A stretch of 64,000 nt of DNA from Streptomyces roseifaciens (GTDB taxonomy: Bacteria > Actinomycetota > Actinomycetes > Streptomycetales > Streptomycetaceae), in assembly GCF_001445655.1 (NCBI RefSeq), contig NZ_LNBE01000001.1, positions 373,811 to 437,810 of the forward strand. The letters run 5' to 3'. Shown piece after piece: positions 1 to 8,467 of the stretch; position 1 is the stretch's first letter; the number at the start of each line of letters is the position of its first letter. The notes below the pieces were generated by a model. It worked only from the letters and a program-made list of their open reading frames with translations. It was not told the DNA's origin and did not search any database. A program made the translations under genes and the position numbers.

Positions 1-352
1 AAAGGAAACCAGACGACATCGAAACCGGGGCGTGTCTAGAACTCCGGGATGAGCCTGGCGGGTGCCCGTTTATTGGCCAGGTGGTGTCCGGCATGTAGGC
101 GACGTGAGTCCGGTCTGCGGCTCTCGCATGGAACAGGAGAAGGAAGGCGCCGATACGCCCCGACGACAGTCGGGGAAGAGGGAGTGCCCCAAGCGGCGGA
201 CACCGCAAAGGGGTCGAGTACCGAAGCGGAGCCTGCTGGCAGACCGGCCCGTAGTAGTGACGAAGCCCCTGTAATGGGGGTGGAGCGGAGGGGCCGGGTC
301 GTTCGTGACTGAGTTGATCACATCAACCGGGCAGTGCCCCGGGAGGAGTGCG

Positions 353-1422
353 ATGGGCCAGTTGAAGTCTCAGATCAAGTCGTTTGATATTTCGAAGTGG
401 GAAGTCAAGGAGGCGTGGGAGGAAGTCAGATCTCATAGGGGCGCACCCGGCGTGGACGGGCAGAGCATCGACGACTTCGAGAAGGACCTGAAGGGCAACC
501 TCTACAAGGTCTGGAATCGTATGTCGTCGGGCTCGTACTTCCCGCCGCAGGTGCGCGCGGTGGAGATCCCCAAGTCAAACGGAGGCGGCACGAGAATGCT
601 CGGCATTCCCGCCGTCGCTGATCGGGTGGCTCAGACGGTCGTGGCCCGGCACCTGGTGAGAAGGGTGGAGCCTGTATTCCATCCGGACAGCTACGGATAC
701 CGGCCTGGACGGTCCGCCTTGGACGCAGTGGAGAGGTGCCGGAAGCGCTGCTGGAGGCCCCGGTGGCTCCCGTCCTGGCGAACCTGTTCCTGCACTATGC
801 GTTCGACGCCTGGATGGCCCGGGAGTTCCCGAGCGTCTGGTTCGAACGCTATACGGACGATGCGGTGCTGCACTGCGTCACCGAGCGCCAGGCCCGCCAG
901 GTGCTGGCCGCGCTCAGGGACAGGCTGGTCGAAGTCGGGTTGCAGCTGCACCCGGACAAGACCCGGATCGTCTACTGCAAGGACAAGTGCCGGCGCGGCT
1001 CCTACGAGCACACGTCGTTCACGTTCCTTGGGTACACGTTCCGCCCCAGGAAGAACCGGAATCGACACGGCAAGCAGTTCCTGTCGTTCGAGCCGGCCAT
1101 CAGCAGACAGGCCCTGACCCGGATCGGTCGCGAGGTGCGTTCCTGGCAACTGCACCGCCGCGTCGGCACCTCCTTCGGAGACCTCGCCCGCACGATCAAC
1201 CGTGTGGTCGGGGGGTGGATCAACTACTACGGGAATTTCCGGCCGTGGGAGTTGTTCCCCTTCGTGATGCGCATCAACGCCTACCTGGTGCGTTGGATCC
1301 GCAAGAAGTACAAGCGGCTCGCAAGCCGCCGGAAGGCGCACGCGAAGCTCGTGGAGATCGCGCAGCGGTACCCACGGATGTTCGCGCACTGGCGCCTCAC
1401 CACCGCTGCATGCGAGATCTGA
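353..1422 (+). pseudogene. ltrA: Group II intron reverse transcriptase/maturase, internally deleted
   Basis: The protein normally splices the intron RNA and reverse-transcribes it at the target. The N-terminal part, from ATG 353 (GTG 305 is an alternative), carries RT0-RT2 (GAPGVDG near residue 32, later YGYRPGRSALDAV). At about 740 the frame breaks and homology resumes in another frame at PVLANLFLHYAFDAW, followed by the RT catalytic motif as YTDD (usually YADD) and then a maturase/thumb region ending VGGWINYYGNF...RRKAHAKLVEIAQR. The block that should lie between, with the first catalytic aspartate (DLDIQKFFD-type), is absent; about 60 codons are lost by family comparison. This is an out-of-frame deletion and not a single-base error, so the copy is inactive. 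Confidence 0.85.
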
Positions 1423-1437
1423 TGATCAGAACGACAA

Positions 1438-1511
1438 GAGCCGTGTAACGGGAGACTTTTACGCACGGTTCTGTGAGAGCCGAGGGGTGCGACTCCCCTC
1501 GGCTACTCGAT
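1438..1511 (+). ncRNA. Group II intron domains V and VI
   Basis: Domain V starts at 1438 with GAGCCGTG, which pairs with CACGGTTC ending near 1472; the catalytic AGC triad is at 1439-1441. It is followed by a domain VI stem, GCCGAGGGG pairing with CCCCTCGGC, and an unpaired A a few bases from the likely 3' splice site near 1511. The stem placement is by eye. Confidence 0.75.
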
Positions 1512-1549
1512 AGCGCCCGCTAGAGACCCTGTATGTCCTGGTATGCGCT

Positions 1550-1790
1550 CGCGGTGCACGCCGGAGTGTGGTGCGCACCCGGTTCCGGTGGACGATGCGC
1601 CGCATCGTCGCGATGCGTGATCCGGTGAGGCTGGCGATGCGCCGCATCGTGTGCACCGTGGTGCGCGCCGGCCATGGTGCGCACCGCGGTGCGGGCCCGC
1701 ACCGCACCGACCAGTGCGCACCGCGCGCCGCACTACACGACGGTGAGGCGCACCGGATGCGCACCGGCCGGTGCGCGGTGCGCATCGAGG
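1550..1790. repeat. Cluster of GTGCGCACC-type repeats and palindromes
   Basis: About 240 bases are packed with variants of GTGCGCACC and GTGCGGTGC. Two near-identical palindromes are included: ACGATGCG-C-CGCATCGT at 1592-1608 and GATGCG-C-CGCATC at 1636-1648. The cluster directly follows the intron 3' end and forms the N-terminal half of the next reading frame. It could be an iteron-like protein-binding region or simple-repeat expansion. No T-run or promoter pattern stands out. Confidence 0.55.
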
Positions 1791-2044
1791 GCCTGGCCCA
1801 CGGCGACCGCCTCCAGCTGGCGCAGGACATCGGCGACTTCCTCGTGGGCCGCGGTGAGGAACAAGGCGCTGCCGATGGAGTCCTGACGGCCCGGCAGGCG
1901 GAGTACCTCGACTATGGCCGGCAGATCCGCAACGGCATGGCGCACGGCCAGACCACGCACGCGGTGATGCCGCCAGCGATGGTGGTGCCGATGGTGACGA
2001 CCTCGTTCGCCATCGTCTCCGAGCTCTGCGCCGCGCCCGCCTGA
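1568..2044 (+). CDS. Hypothetical protein with HEPN-like C-terminus
   Basis: The frame is 158 codons if opened at GTG 1568. The first about 70 residues are encoded by the repeat cluster and are Arg/His-rich, so they may not be genuine. From about residue 75 the sequence looks like a helical protein: DRLQLAQDIGDFLVG, then YLDYGRQIRNGMAHGQTTH, then a hydrophobic helix to the end. RNGMAH fits the R-N-x(3)-H motif of HEPN-type ribonuclease or toxin domains, whose catalytic Arg and His act on RNA. The gene may be the 3' end of a HEPN gene whose 5' part was replaced by repeats or by the intron. An internal ATG at 1757 is another possible start. The function is inferred from one short motif. Confidence 0.4.
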   Translation: MVRTRFRWTMRRIVAMRDPVRLAMRRIVCTVVRAGHGAHRGAGPHRTDQCAPRAALHDGEAHRMRTGRCAVRIEGLAHGDRLQLAQDIGDFLVGRGEEQGAADGVLTARQAEYLDYGRQIRNGMAHGQTTHAVMPPAMVVPMVTTSFAIVSELCAAPA

Positions 2045-2165
2045 CGATCACGGCTGGGTAACGGCATCCAGCGGAATGTCACACCGTCCGCTTCCGGCAC
2101 ACCTCTATCAAATGACGGCGGGATGCCATCCGGTATCCCGCGCCATCTGTATGAGGAGCCTTGCC

Positions 2166-3224
2166 ATGAGGTACACCAGCAGCGCCCGGCAGCCCGCGCC
2201 GGAGCCGCGACCGACCTGGTCAAGGGGTGCTGAGCGGTCTGCGGGCGGCCCGGAATCCAGTGCCGCGTCCAGTGCCGCGAACGATTCCAACGTCGTGCCC
2301 ATCACCGCAGCTCACACCGCCCGCCAGGGGGCCGCCCGGCACGCTGACACCTCTCTTTCTTCCCCTGAGACATCGGCGAAGGGGAAGAAGTCCACTCCCA
2401 CAGCCGGGAAGGTGCGGGCCGACGCGCTGCGGATGCTGGGGTGCCTGCGGATAGCCACGGTCCGGCAGATTGCTCAGGTGATCACGGCGGAGGATGCCGA
2501 CGGCCGGTCGTACGTGCGCAGGGCGATGAAGAAGCTGGCGGAGCTGGGGCTGGCGGAGACGAACGGCAAGGTGGGCAAGCACCCGATCTGGAACCTGACC
2601 TCAGCGGGACAGAAGGCTCTGGCCGACGGCAACGAGCTGCCTTCCCGCCCGAAGGCTGGCACCGGGGCGAAGGTCGTTCGTGCCGGGTTCGGTCCGCACG
2701 GCGTCGCGGTCACGGACATGATCCTCGCCTACAGCGGACGCAACCATCTGACCGACTGGCAGGTAGAGGTCAACCACGCCATCAAGAAGATCGGCCTGAG
2801 CTTCAACACTGACGCGGTCCTCGCCGCGCCGACCAAGAGCAGTGAGGTGCGCCTCTTCGAGCTCGACAACGGCAGCATGTCCCAGGCCCGCCTCGCCAAG
2901 GAGGTCTGGGACTACGAGCGCTACGCCGGGCACCGGGCCTGGGAAGGCGCCCGCGGCACCATCGGCCGGACGTACCCGTTCTGGCAGCGCCACCGCTACA
3001 CCCGCTCCAAGACCTTCCCGCGGCTGCACGTCGTCCTTGCGGGCAAGGAGGAGCACCTGCTCGACAACCGCCTCCAGGCGCTCGCCGCCGACGTGAAGGG
3101 CATCGCCGTCGCGGTCTGGGTGAACACCTTGCCCCGGCTCCAGCGCGGCGAGCCCTGGTACGAGATCGGCGTCGACGACCCGGACCGCCGCCCCCAGCGC
3201 TACCCCGAACCCGCGGGCCGCTGA
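2166..3224 (+). CDS. Replication-relaxation family protein
   Basis: This is a family found on actinobacterial plasmids and mobile elements; the name implies a role in plasmid replication but the biochemistry is not settled. From ATG 2166 (GAGGAG at 2152-2157, good spacing) the protein has a Ser/Ala/Pro-rich linker of about 75 residues. A winged-helix region follows (ALRMLGCLRIATVRQIAQVI ... RRAMKKLAELGLAET ... KHPIWNLTSAGQKAL), then an alpha/beta domain with the H-DMILAY and LFELDNGSM segments. The W-Y-E-IGVDDPD end is complete. It reads as an intact single gene, unlike many neighbours. The frame opens further upstream at 2076, but the ribosome site supports 2166. Confidence 0.8.
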   Translation: MRYTSSARQPAPEPRPTWSRGAERSAGGPESSAASSAANDSNVVPITAAHTARQGAARHADTSLSSPETSAKGKKSTPTAGKVRADALRMLGCLRIATVRQIAQVITAEDADGRSYVRRAMKKLAELGLAETNGKVGKHPIWNLTSAGQKALADGNELPSRPKAGTGAKVVRAGFGPHGVAVTDMILAYSGRNHLTDWQVEVNHAIKKIGLSFNTDAVLAAPTKSSEVRLFELDNGSMSQARLAKEVWDYERYAGHRAWEGARGTIGRTYPFWQRHRYTRSKTFPRLHVVLAGKEEHLLDNRLQALAADVKGIAVAVWVNTLPRLQRGEPWYEIGVDDPDRRPQRYPEPAGR

Positions 3225-3762
3225 CTACCGCGCGCGAGCACCCGGGAGCGTCAGCCCACCTGCACCAGGGCGGCGGCCACGGCGCAATGACGGTGCCGGG
3301 CGCCGCGACGATTCAGTCCGGAACGCCCGGTGCTGCCTCCGCGACGCGGGGCGACCGAGGGCTGCTCGGTGGTTCGCGGTCCGGCGGACGTGCGGGCGGT
3401 CTTCACGAGATCCTGTGCTCCGCCAGCCACCCCGAACGCCCGCGCGCCGAGGGCCGCTCCAGCGCGGCTGTGGGATGTCGCCCGCATGCCGGTGTCGTGG
3501 AGATGGGTCGAGAGGGAGGAGGGGTGCCCGGCCGGTCGGGAGGCGTGGGACCGGCCAGGGCCCCGGAGCACGGCGGCCTGGCCTCGTGCGTGTGCACCTG
3601 GGACGCAGGAGGTGGCCGCCGCTGTGGGGTTCAACGACAGTGTCGTGCTGACTGTCACGCCTTCGTCGCCGGGCACGGTTGAGACTCCGGAGCCCTGGGA
3701 ACCGTTGTCGGGTTCTTCGCGTCGAATATTTTGAACGTGTTCGAATCGATCAAAGGGTGCGT
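3225..3762. other. Intergenic, no supported gene
   Basis: Overlapping frames on both strands have Arg/Pro/Gly-rich translations without motifs or ribosome sites. I see no convincing gene. The 3' end holds a GAAC-N2-GTTC palindrome upstream of the lipoprotein gene. Confidence 0.5.
3733..3742. promoter_or_regulatory. GAACGTGTTC palindrome, possible operator
   Basis: GAAC-GT-GTTC lies about 20 bp before the lipoprotein start, inside TTGAACGTGTTCGAA. A one-base variant, GAACGCGTTC, sits at the same kind of position ahead of the small membrane protein gene at 4580. The pairing suggests a common regulator, but no regulator gene is adjacent. Confidence 0.35.
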
Positions 3763-4275
3763 GTGGGGAAGGGACGTTTGCAGGGGCGGAGGCTGCCCGT
3801 GGGGGTGGCTTTGGCATCCTGGCTCGTGGTGGTGCCGATGCTTGGGGGATGTGGGCACAGCCGGCAGGAAGTGCTGGATGTGATGTATCTGAAGATGCCT
3901 GAGTGCCCGGTGAAGATGCTCAGCTACAAGGCGGATGAGCTCTGGTGGCCACCGGCCACGGTGGAGATGAGCTACACCGTGCCGAAGAGCTGCATGGATG
4001 ACTACCTGGCGACTCAGGGTGTCGACGATCTGGGCAAACCCTCCCTGAAATGGCCGAGCGGATGGAGCGGTTCTAACGGCGACCGGGAGATCAAGCCGAC
4101 CGACCCGCCTTTCCCGTCCGAGACCATGAAGCGGTTCAAGCTGCGGCTGGACGCCTCCAGGACGTATCCCATCCACTCGTTCTCGACAGCGAACCGGTCA
4201 TAATTCGACGTCCTGCTGGACGAGAAGGGCGACACCACCACCGCCTACCTGACCGGCATGAACGGAAGCCTCTGA
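3763..4275 (+). pseudogene. Putative lipoprotein with internal stop codon
   Basis: From GTG 3763 (AAAGGG just upstream) the protein has a basic start, a hydrophobic segment and a lipobox LGGC with Cys30, so it would be lipid-anchored on the outer face of the membrane. The remainder (KMPECPVKMLSYKADELWW ... FPSETMKRFKLRLDASR) matches no family I recognise. A TAA at 4201-4203 stops the frame after FSTANRS. The same frame then continues as FDVLLDEKGDTTTAYLTGM to TGA at 4273-4275, which looks like the true C-terminus. TAA differs by one base from TAC/TAT, so a Tyr-to-stop change is the simplest reading. The truncated product of 146 residues may still be made. Confidence 0.6.
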
Positions 4276-4693
4276 TACCGCCATGGGCCGACTGCGGCGC
4301 ACACCGGACGCGCCGCGTGGCCGCCGCCGCTCGATGGTGATCTCCCGGAGGACTATGCCAGGCTGCAGCGTGGGGTTGTGGGGTCTCTCGGCTCGCATCC
4401 CGAGCCAGTCCTGTGACCTGCAACTACACCAGATGACTCACCCTGTGTCCCATCTGCCCAGTCTCACAGCCGTGTCCCGATCTCCTGCATGGGGCGCAGC
4501 GGAGGGGGATGCCAGGTGTTTCCAGCGGATACAGGCTTCCTCGCCCTGCGCGCCCAGAGCTATGATCCACCCCTGAACTGAACGCGTTCAAAATAGGGGT
4601 AGCTTATGTCAGGGCAAGGCATTGGGGAAACCACTGCGTATCGAAGTCCCCGGTCCGGCATCAACTCCTGTGCCACAGAAGGGGCGTGACGCC
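4276..4693. other. Intergenic with palindrome and misleading start
   Basis: No gene is supported at 4276-4570. At 4594-4606 a good ribosome site (AGGGGT) and ATG open only a 27-codon frame ending at TGA 4687-4689, just before the likely start of the next gene. It could be a leader peptide. Confidence 0.35.
4580..4589. promoter_or_regulatory. GAACGCGTTC palindrome, possible operator
   Basis: This is the core of TGAACGCGTTCA (4579-4590), a perfect 12-bp palindrome. It lies 15 bp before the short leader ATG and about 105 bp before the membrane protein start. It is nearly identical to the palindrome at 3733-3742. Confidence 0.4.
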
Positions 4694-4888
4694 GTGGGTG
4701 CCGGCCTTGGCCTGCTCCTCATTCCTCTCTCCCTCTATTTCGTGCTGGCACTGTTCCTCTGCCGCAACCTGGCCGCACGCACCACTCCGGCGGTCACGTG
4801 GATGTTCGCCACGGGGCTGCTCGTCCTGCCGGGTGGGCTCATCGTCGCTTGGTGGCTGACTGGGGTGGTCGCACAATCGGGTTCCTAG
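4694..4888 (+). CDS. Small membrane protein, two helices
   Basis: The product of about 64 residues has two hydrophobic segments: GLGLLLIPLSLYFVLALFLC, and WMFATGLLVLPGGLIVAWWL after a short basic loop (RNLAART). It is therefore a likely two-helix membrane protein of unknown function. I favour GTG 4694, with AGAAGGGG nine bases upstream. TTG 4622 in the same frame would add 24 residues but has no ribosome site. Confidence 0.5.
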   Translation: MGAGLGLLLIPLSLYFVLALFLCRNLAARTTPAVTWMFATGLLVLPGGLIVAWWLTGVVAQSGS

Positions 4889-4969
4889 CGGGAGCTCCGT
4901 TGTACGGACGGTTCGCCCGCCAGCACCGCTATCCCTGTCTCCGCCTGGCTCCGGGCAGGCAGTCTCACG

Positions 4970-4991
4970 CCCGTGGCCGGTCGGCCACGGG
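4970..4991 (+). terminator. Hairpin, possible terminator
   Basis: CCCGTGGCC (4970-4978) and GGCCACGGG (4983-4991) form a perfect 9-bp stem with a 4-base loop about 80 bases after the membrane protein gene. No T-tract follows, as is common in Streptomyces. Confidence 0.45.
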
Positions 4992-5554
4992 CTGGCCATT
5001 ACACCTGAGATTCGGCCGCGGGATCTGAGATCCCACATGCAGGTTAGGGTCTCGCTGCTCGTGGCATAGGCCGGGCCCGTGACCAGCGGGTTTCCCGTTG
5101 TCTCACGGCGATGGCACACGGTTCAGTCTCACGAGACATGGCACATCCTCAGCACGCCTGTACGGACGGCGAGCGGCTCGTGCCGCTGTCCCGTCGCATT
5201 GCGCCTGCCTGTGCATCTCGTCCTGAGCCGCGGGGTTGCCAGGTCGGATGAGAACACCCGGCTCGGGATTCTCGGTGCATCTGGCTTGTGTGGAATCCTG
5301 CGTGGGGTGCGAGCCGACCGCCCCAGATTCGAGACGGCGCCAGCCTTCTATGAATGGCCCTGGCGTCAGGGGTGCCAGGGTGAGCACACGTCCTGAACTG
5401 CCCCTGCTCGGGAGGTTTCGTGCCAACCTATCGGGCTGTATAGCCGGCTCACCGAGACGCCCTCGTTCTCGGTTGAATCAGATTCCTCGGCGGATTCAGC
5501 CGTTCCGGAGTCGATAGCGCATGCGTGCACCCCCCCGTTCACCCGTTCCGTTCA
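4992..5554. other. Intergenic, no supported gene
   Basis: Both strands hold only short frames with low-complexity translations. The region follows the hairpin and ends at the stop of the converging astacin gene. Confidence 0.45.
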
Positions 5555-7084
5555 TCATGTGATGACGGGCGGGGTGATACGAGGCCTGAACGCGATCCTG
5601 GCCACATTGATCTGGGTGTTTCCGCCTCCGCGCCATGACATTGCCAGTTGATTCTTATGCTCGGCCAGGCAGGGACCGTCGTCGGATGACTCGCCGTTGA
5701 ACACGAATTTCTGGCTACACTTTCCACTGTCGACTGACCATCGAAGGTTGAGGTTCTGAGCACCTTCTCCGGTCCATCCGAGAAAGACGAGCCCATCCTG
5801 ACCAGCCAGCGAAGGAGAGTGCTCGCTCGTGTCGTCGAGCGTCACTTTGTCATCTAGACCAAGTACCGTCGATCCGTTGAGATTCACGCGCGCCACATTG
5901 ACATTTTTGTTGCCCGATCCCCTCCAAGAGATGAACAACTGGCCGTTGTGCGAAGTCAGGGCCGGACTGGCATCGGACGTCTCATTATCGAAGGTGTGCT
6001 TACCAGTCCACGGGCTTCCGCCGAGAATGCCGAAGATAATGTTCAGTCTGTCGTCCTTCCCGGTCCATGCGAGGCAGGTCATCCCTTGATGGATCGCCAG
6101 CGCGGGACGGTGGTTACTTTCCTCGGACAGCGTCTCCTTGTTGATCAATCCAGAAATGGAAGGAGGGTTGTCGTGCCAGTTCACCTGCGCGAAGTTCAGC
6201 TTGTTGGCACCCTCGCCCGTCCAGGCGATCCAGGCGCGCCCGCCACTTGGGTCCGGGAGCGATGCGAGAGCCGGGCCGTCGATCGACGTGTCCGCTGCTG
6301 TGTGCTTGGCCGGAAAGGTGACCCCATCATCAGCGGAGAGGCGCACGTTGATGTTCTGATTACTCTCCCCTGTCCAAGCCAGGAGCAGGTGCTTACCGTT
6401 GGAGGCGATAGCGGGACAGAAGTCGGTGGACTCAGGGAGTGTAATCTTCTGGTTCAGACCTATGACTTCTTCATAGAGCGCCCGCACAGCAGCGATGTCA
6501 CCCACGCTAGGGTTGTTCCGCTGACCGATGGCTGAACAGGAAACCCCAGGTTTGATGGCAATTGTCGTCTGAGCGACCCCGCCAACCATTTTTCCAAACG
6601 CCGTCTGAGAGTAATGCATGATCGAGCCGCAGTCATAGCTGCCGAGCTTGCATCCTTCGATAATCTTGAAGTTCCTAACCCGATCCGCGGGTTGAACGTT
6701 AGCCTCATTTACAGTGACCACGCTATCCCGGTCAGGACGCTGCTGCTCATGAAGCAGGCCGATCGCATGACCGATTTCATGCATGACACTGCCGGCGTTG
6801 AAAGTTGCGCCGGCGATGTTACAGGTAATGTCGTCCTCTCCTGTGGAGGTGATATCGCGACCAGTGCTGGTGTTGCATCCAGAGCCGGAGACGAATCTGG
6901 TGAAGGTGCTCTCAGTGGCTCGCGGTACGAACCGGATGATGGACATCGTGTTCCATGCGTTGATGGCATCCGTCACGGCTTTTCGATCGGCTGTCGCGGG
7001 AGGGAAGTCCGCGGCATTAATCTCGAACGGAATTGTTCCATCTGGCCAGCGATTGTCGCTTGTCGGTGACAATCCAAATCCCAT
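5555..7084 (-). CDS. Astacin-like zinc metalloprotease with C-terminal repeats
   Basis: This is a predicted M12A-type zinc endopeptidase. The catalytic half contains WPDGTIPFEIN (typical astacin entry), the zinc and catalytic motif HEIGHAIGLLHE (H102, E103, H106, H112) and the Met-turn SIMHY (M156). Four cysteines in the catalytic domain could pair. From about residue 205 to the end there are six or so copies of a roughly 50-residue unit with LAWTG/ISWRG and N-x-N-V-R motifs, resembling sialidase-type beta-propeller repeats and probably a binding module. ATG 7084 has GGTGGA before it; GTG 7093 is an alternative. No signal peptide is visible at either start, which is odd for a family that is normally secreted. 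Base composition is lower in GC than the neighbours. Two small genes upstream may be co-transcribed. Confidence 0.8.
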   Translation of the reverse strand: MGFGLSPTSDNRWPDGTIPFEINAADFPPATADRKAVTDAINAWNTMSIIRFVPRATESTFTRFVSGSGCNTSTGRDITSTGEDDITCNIAGATFNAGSVMHEIGHAIGLLHEQQRPDRDSVVTVNEANVQPADRVRNFKIIEGCKLGSYDCGSIMHYSQTAFGKMVGGVAQTTIAIKPGVSCSAIGQRNNPSVGDIAAVRALYEEVIGLNQKITLPESTDFCPAIASNGKHLLLAWTGESNQNINVRLSADDGVTFPAKHTAADTSIDGPALASLPDPSGGRAWIAWTGEGANKLNFAQVNWHDNPPSISGLINKETLSEESNHRPALAIHQGMTCLAWTGKDDRLNIIFGILGGSPWTGKHTFDNETSDASPALTSHNGQLFISWRGSGNKNVNVARVNLNGSTVLGLDDKVTLDDTSEHSPSLAGQDGLVFLGWTGEGAQNLNLRWSVDSGKCSQKFVFNGESSDDGPCLAEHKNQLAMSWRGGGNTQINVARIAFRPRITPPVIT

Positions 7085-7212
7085 TGCTTCCACCTTCTGT
7101 GAGCTGCGCCACGTCGGCGTCGTCCACTTTCCCGCGTGATGGTTGCCAAGCGATCTGCCGGAGCTTGTTCCCGCGCAGCGCTCCTCGCTCTGAGACGGGG
7201 AGAGCAGCAGGC

Positions 7213-7464
7213 TCAGGCGCCGCGCCTCACGAGTCTCGCTTCGCCATCAGAGACTTCGACGTAGTAGTCAACGAGAGCCCCCAGTGATCCCGCTGCGTGC
7301 AATTCGCCTGGAAGGGCTACATGATGCACCTCTTCACCGGTGTCGGGTGTGATGTCTACGATGAAGGATGCAAGTCCTGATGCACTTACGCCCTCCGGCG
7401 GGCCCAGCCTGGTCGCAGCCTTGATGTTGCCGTCTCTATCAGCAACTACGAGTAGCTTGGTCAT
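7213..7464 (-). CDS. Hypothetical small protein
   Basis: The 83-residue product starts at an ATG with GAGAGGA nine bases upstream. It is rich in beta-forming stretches (KLLVVADRDGNIKAATRL ... FIVDITPDTGEEVHHVALPGEL ... LVDYYVEVSDGEARLVRR) and acidic. It lies 15 bases after the upstream gene and about 130 before the astacin gene on the same strand, so the three may form one unit. I recognise no family. Confidence 0.55.
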   Translation of the reverse strand: MTKLLVVADRDGNIKAATRLGPPEGVSASGLASFIVDITPDTGEEVHHVALPGELHAAGSLGALVDYYVEVSDGEARLVRRGA

Positions 7465-7479
7465 GCGGCCGCATCCTCT

Positions 7480-7767
7480 CTACGGAATCCAGGCATGAAT
7501 GAAGAACGTTTCGCTTCGGTCCGTGTGTTCGTTTCGGACTCTCACCCAGTACGTGTCTCTGATGAGAGGAATCTCACCTGAGCCGACCATCCGTGAGACG
7601 CCGTGCCATTCCGTCCACAGTGAATGTTTGCCTGACCTTGTGGTGTTGGGTACAGCCAAAGCGAAGTAGGGCCCTGGGTAAACGGCGAGGTTGAATCCGA
7701 AGTGGTTGCTTTGACCCGGCGCGAGAAAACATTCCTGTGACGTGTACTGGTACCCCATCTTGCACAT
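7480..7767 (-). CDS. Hypothetical small protein
   Basis: The 95-residue product looks globular and beta-rich (QSNHFGFNLAVYPGPYFALAVPN ... RDTYWVRVRNEHTDRSETFFIHAWIP). It has three Trp, two Cys near the N-terminus and no signal peptide. The ribosome site is weak. It is the first gene of the presumed three-gene unit ending in the astacin-like protease and could be a substrate or partner, but that is only context. Confidence 0.5.
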   Translation of the reverse strand: MCKMGYQYTSQECFLAPGQSNHFGFNLAVYPGPYFALAVPNTTRSGKHSLWTEWHGVSRMVGSGEIPLIRDTYWVRVRNEHTDRSETFFIHAWIP

Positions 7768-7950
7768 CCCGGTGCCATTTGGCCATCTCGACTGGTACTG
7801 CCGACAGTTCCGCAGAACGGCTTACGACAGCCACTTACCATCCAGGCTCCTCGACTTTCCCCACACCACCCACTCGCACTACACCAAACGGGTGATTCGG
7901 GGTGCCGGGGTCTCGGCCAGATCGCACTAGGTGCAGAATTAGATCAAACC

Positions 7951-8076
7951 CTATGAACTCGGCGACCAACGCACCGCGCCGCTCCCAGGCGGGAGCAGGC
8001 CGATCTCGTCGTAGTGCCGCAGTGCCCGGGCCGTCACACCCGACATCCGGGCGACCTCCGCTGTCGGCCAGGCCAT
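7951..8076 (-). pseudogene. MerR-family regulator, N-terminal fragment
   Basis: The 41-codon frame contains a clear MerR DNA-binding start: TAEVARMSGVTARALRHYDE followed by IGLLPP, i.e. the helix-turn-helix and the RHYDEIGLL wing. After about 33 residues the sequence diverges and stops at 7951, so the effector domain is missing. It is too short for the ordinary size filter. Confidence 0.65.
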
Positions 8077-8467
8077 CGTGGATCCGCAGGTGGTCGCTGG
8101 AGGCCCCGGCGTTCGTCGAAGTGATGAGGCAGACCGATTTTGCGGTCACCGCGTTCGCCCGCGCCTCCGCGTCCCTGGCAGGTGCTGGCGCGGCGGAAGA
8201 CGGCTCCCAGCAGGCGCAGGACGCCCCGACCGCCGCCGTCCACGAGAACAGGCTCTTCGTGATGCACCGCCACTAACCCCAGCCGCGGGCACACAAGAAC
8301 TCCGTGTCTCCCTACCGTCCGAGGCCGAACTGGCGGGTGGGCGCCGCGAGCGCGGACTGCGTCCAGGCTCTCCTGGGGTGCCCGTTGGGTGTCGGAGTTG
8401 GTCGGGGCCGGGAGCAGCGGTTGTGCCCGATGAAACAGCGTGCGTACTCGACGTGTGCCTGTGAGGG
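8077..8467. other. Intergenic, no supported gene
   Basis: The region lies between the MerR fragment and the end of transposition operon 1, where a left transposon end would be expected. I found no TGTCGTTTGAGAA-like sequence here by eye. Confidence 0.4.

Larger units (their letters stand above)
1..1511 (+). mobile_element. Group II intron, 5' end outside window
   Basis: The stretch looks like the ribozyme of a bacterial group II intron followed by its maturase gene. Bases 120-300 have the usual domain II-IV look, with a short arm around CCTGTAATGGGGGTGGAG before the reading frame. A domain V/VI pair closes the element near 1511. I see no GTGYG-type 5' boundary, and about 350 nt before the frame is short for domains I-III, so the 5' end probably lies before base 1. 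The encoded protein is broken (see its entry), so the element could move only with a maturase supplied in trans. Confidence 0.8.

Noticed and set aside
3251..3817. A 188-codon minus-strand frame
   Set aside because: Antisense to the lipoprotein upstream region, with composition-driven sequence.
5103..5426. A 107-codon minus-strand frame in the gap before the astacin gene
   Set aside because: No ribosome site, mixed composition and no recognisable domain.
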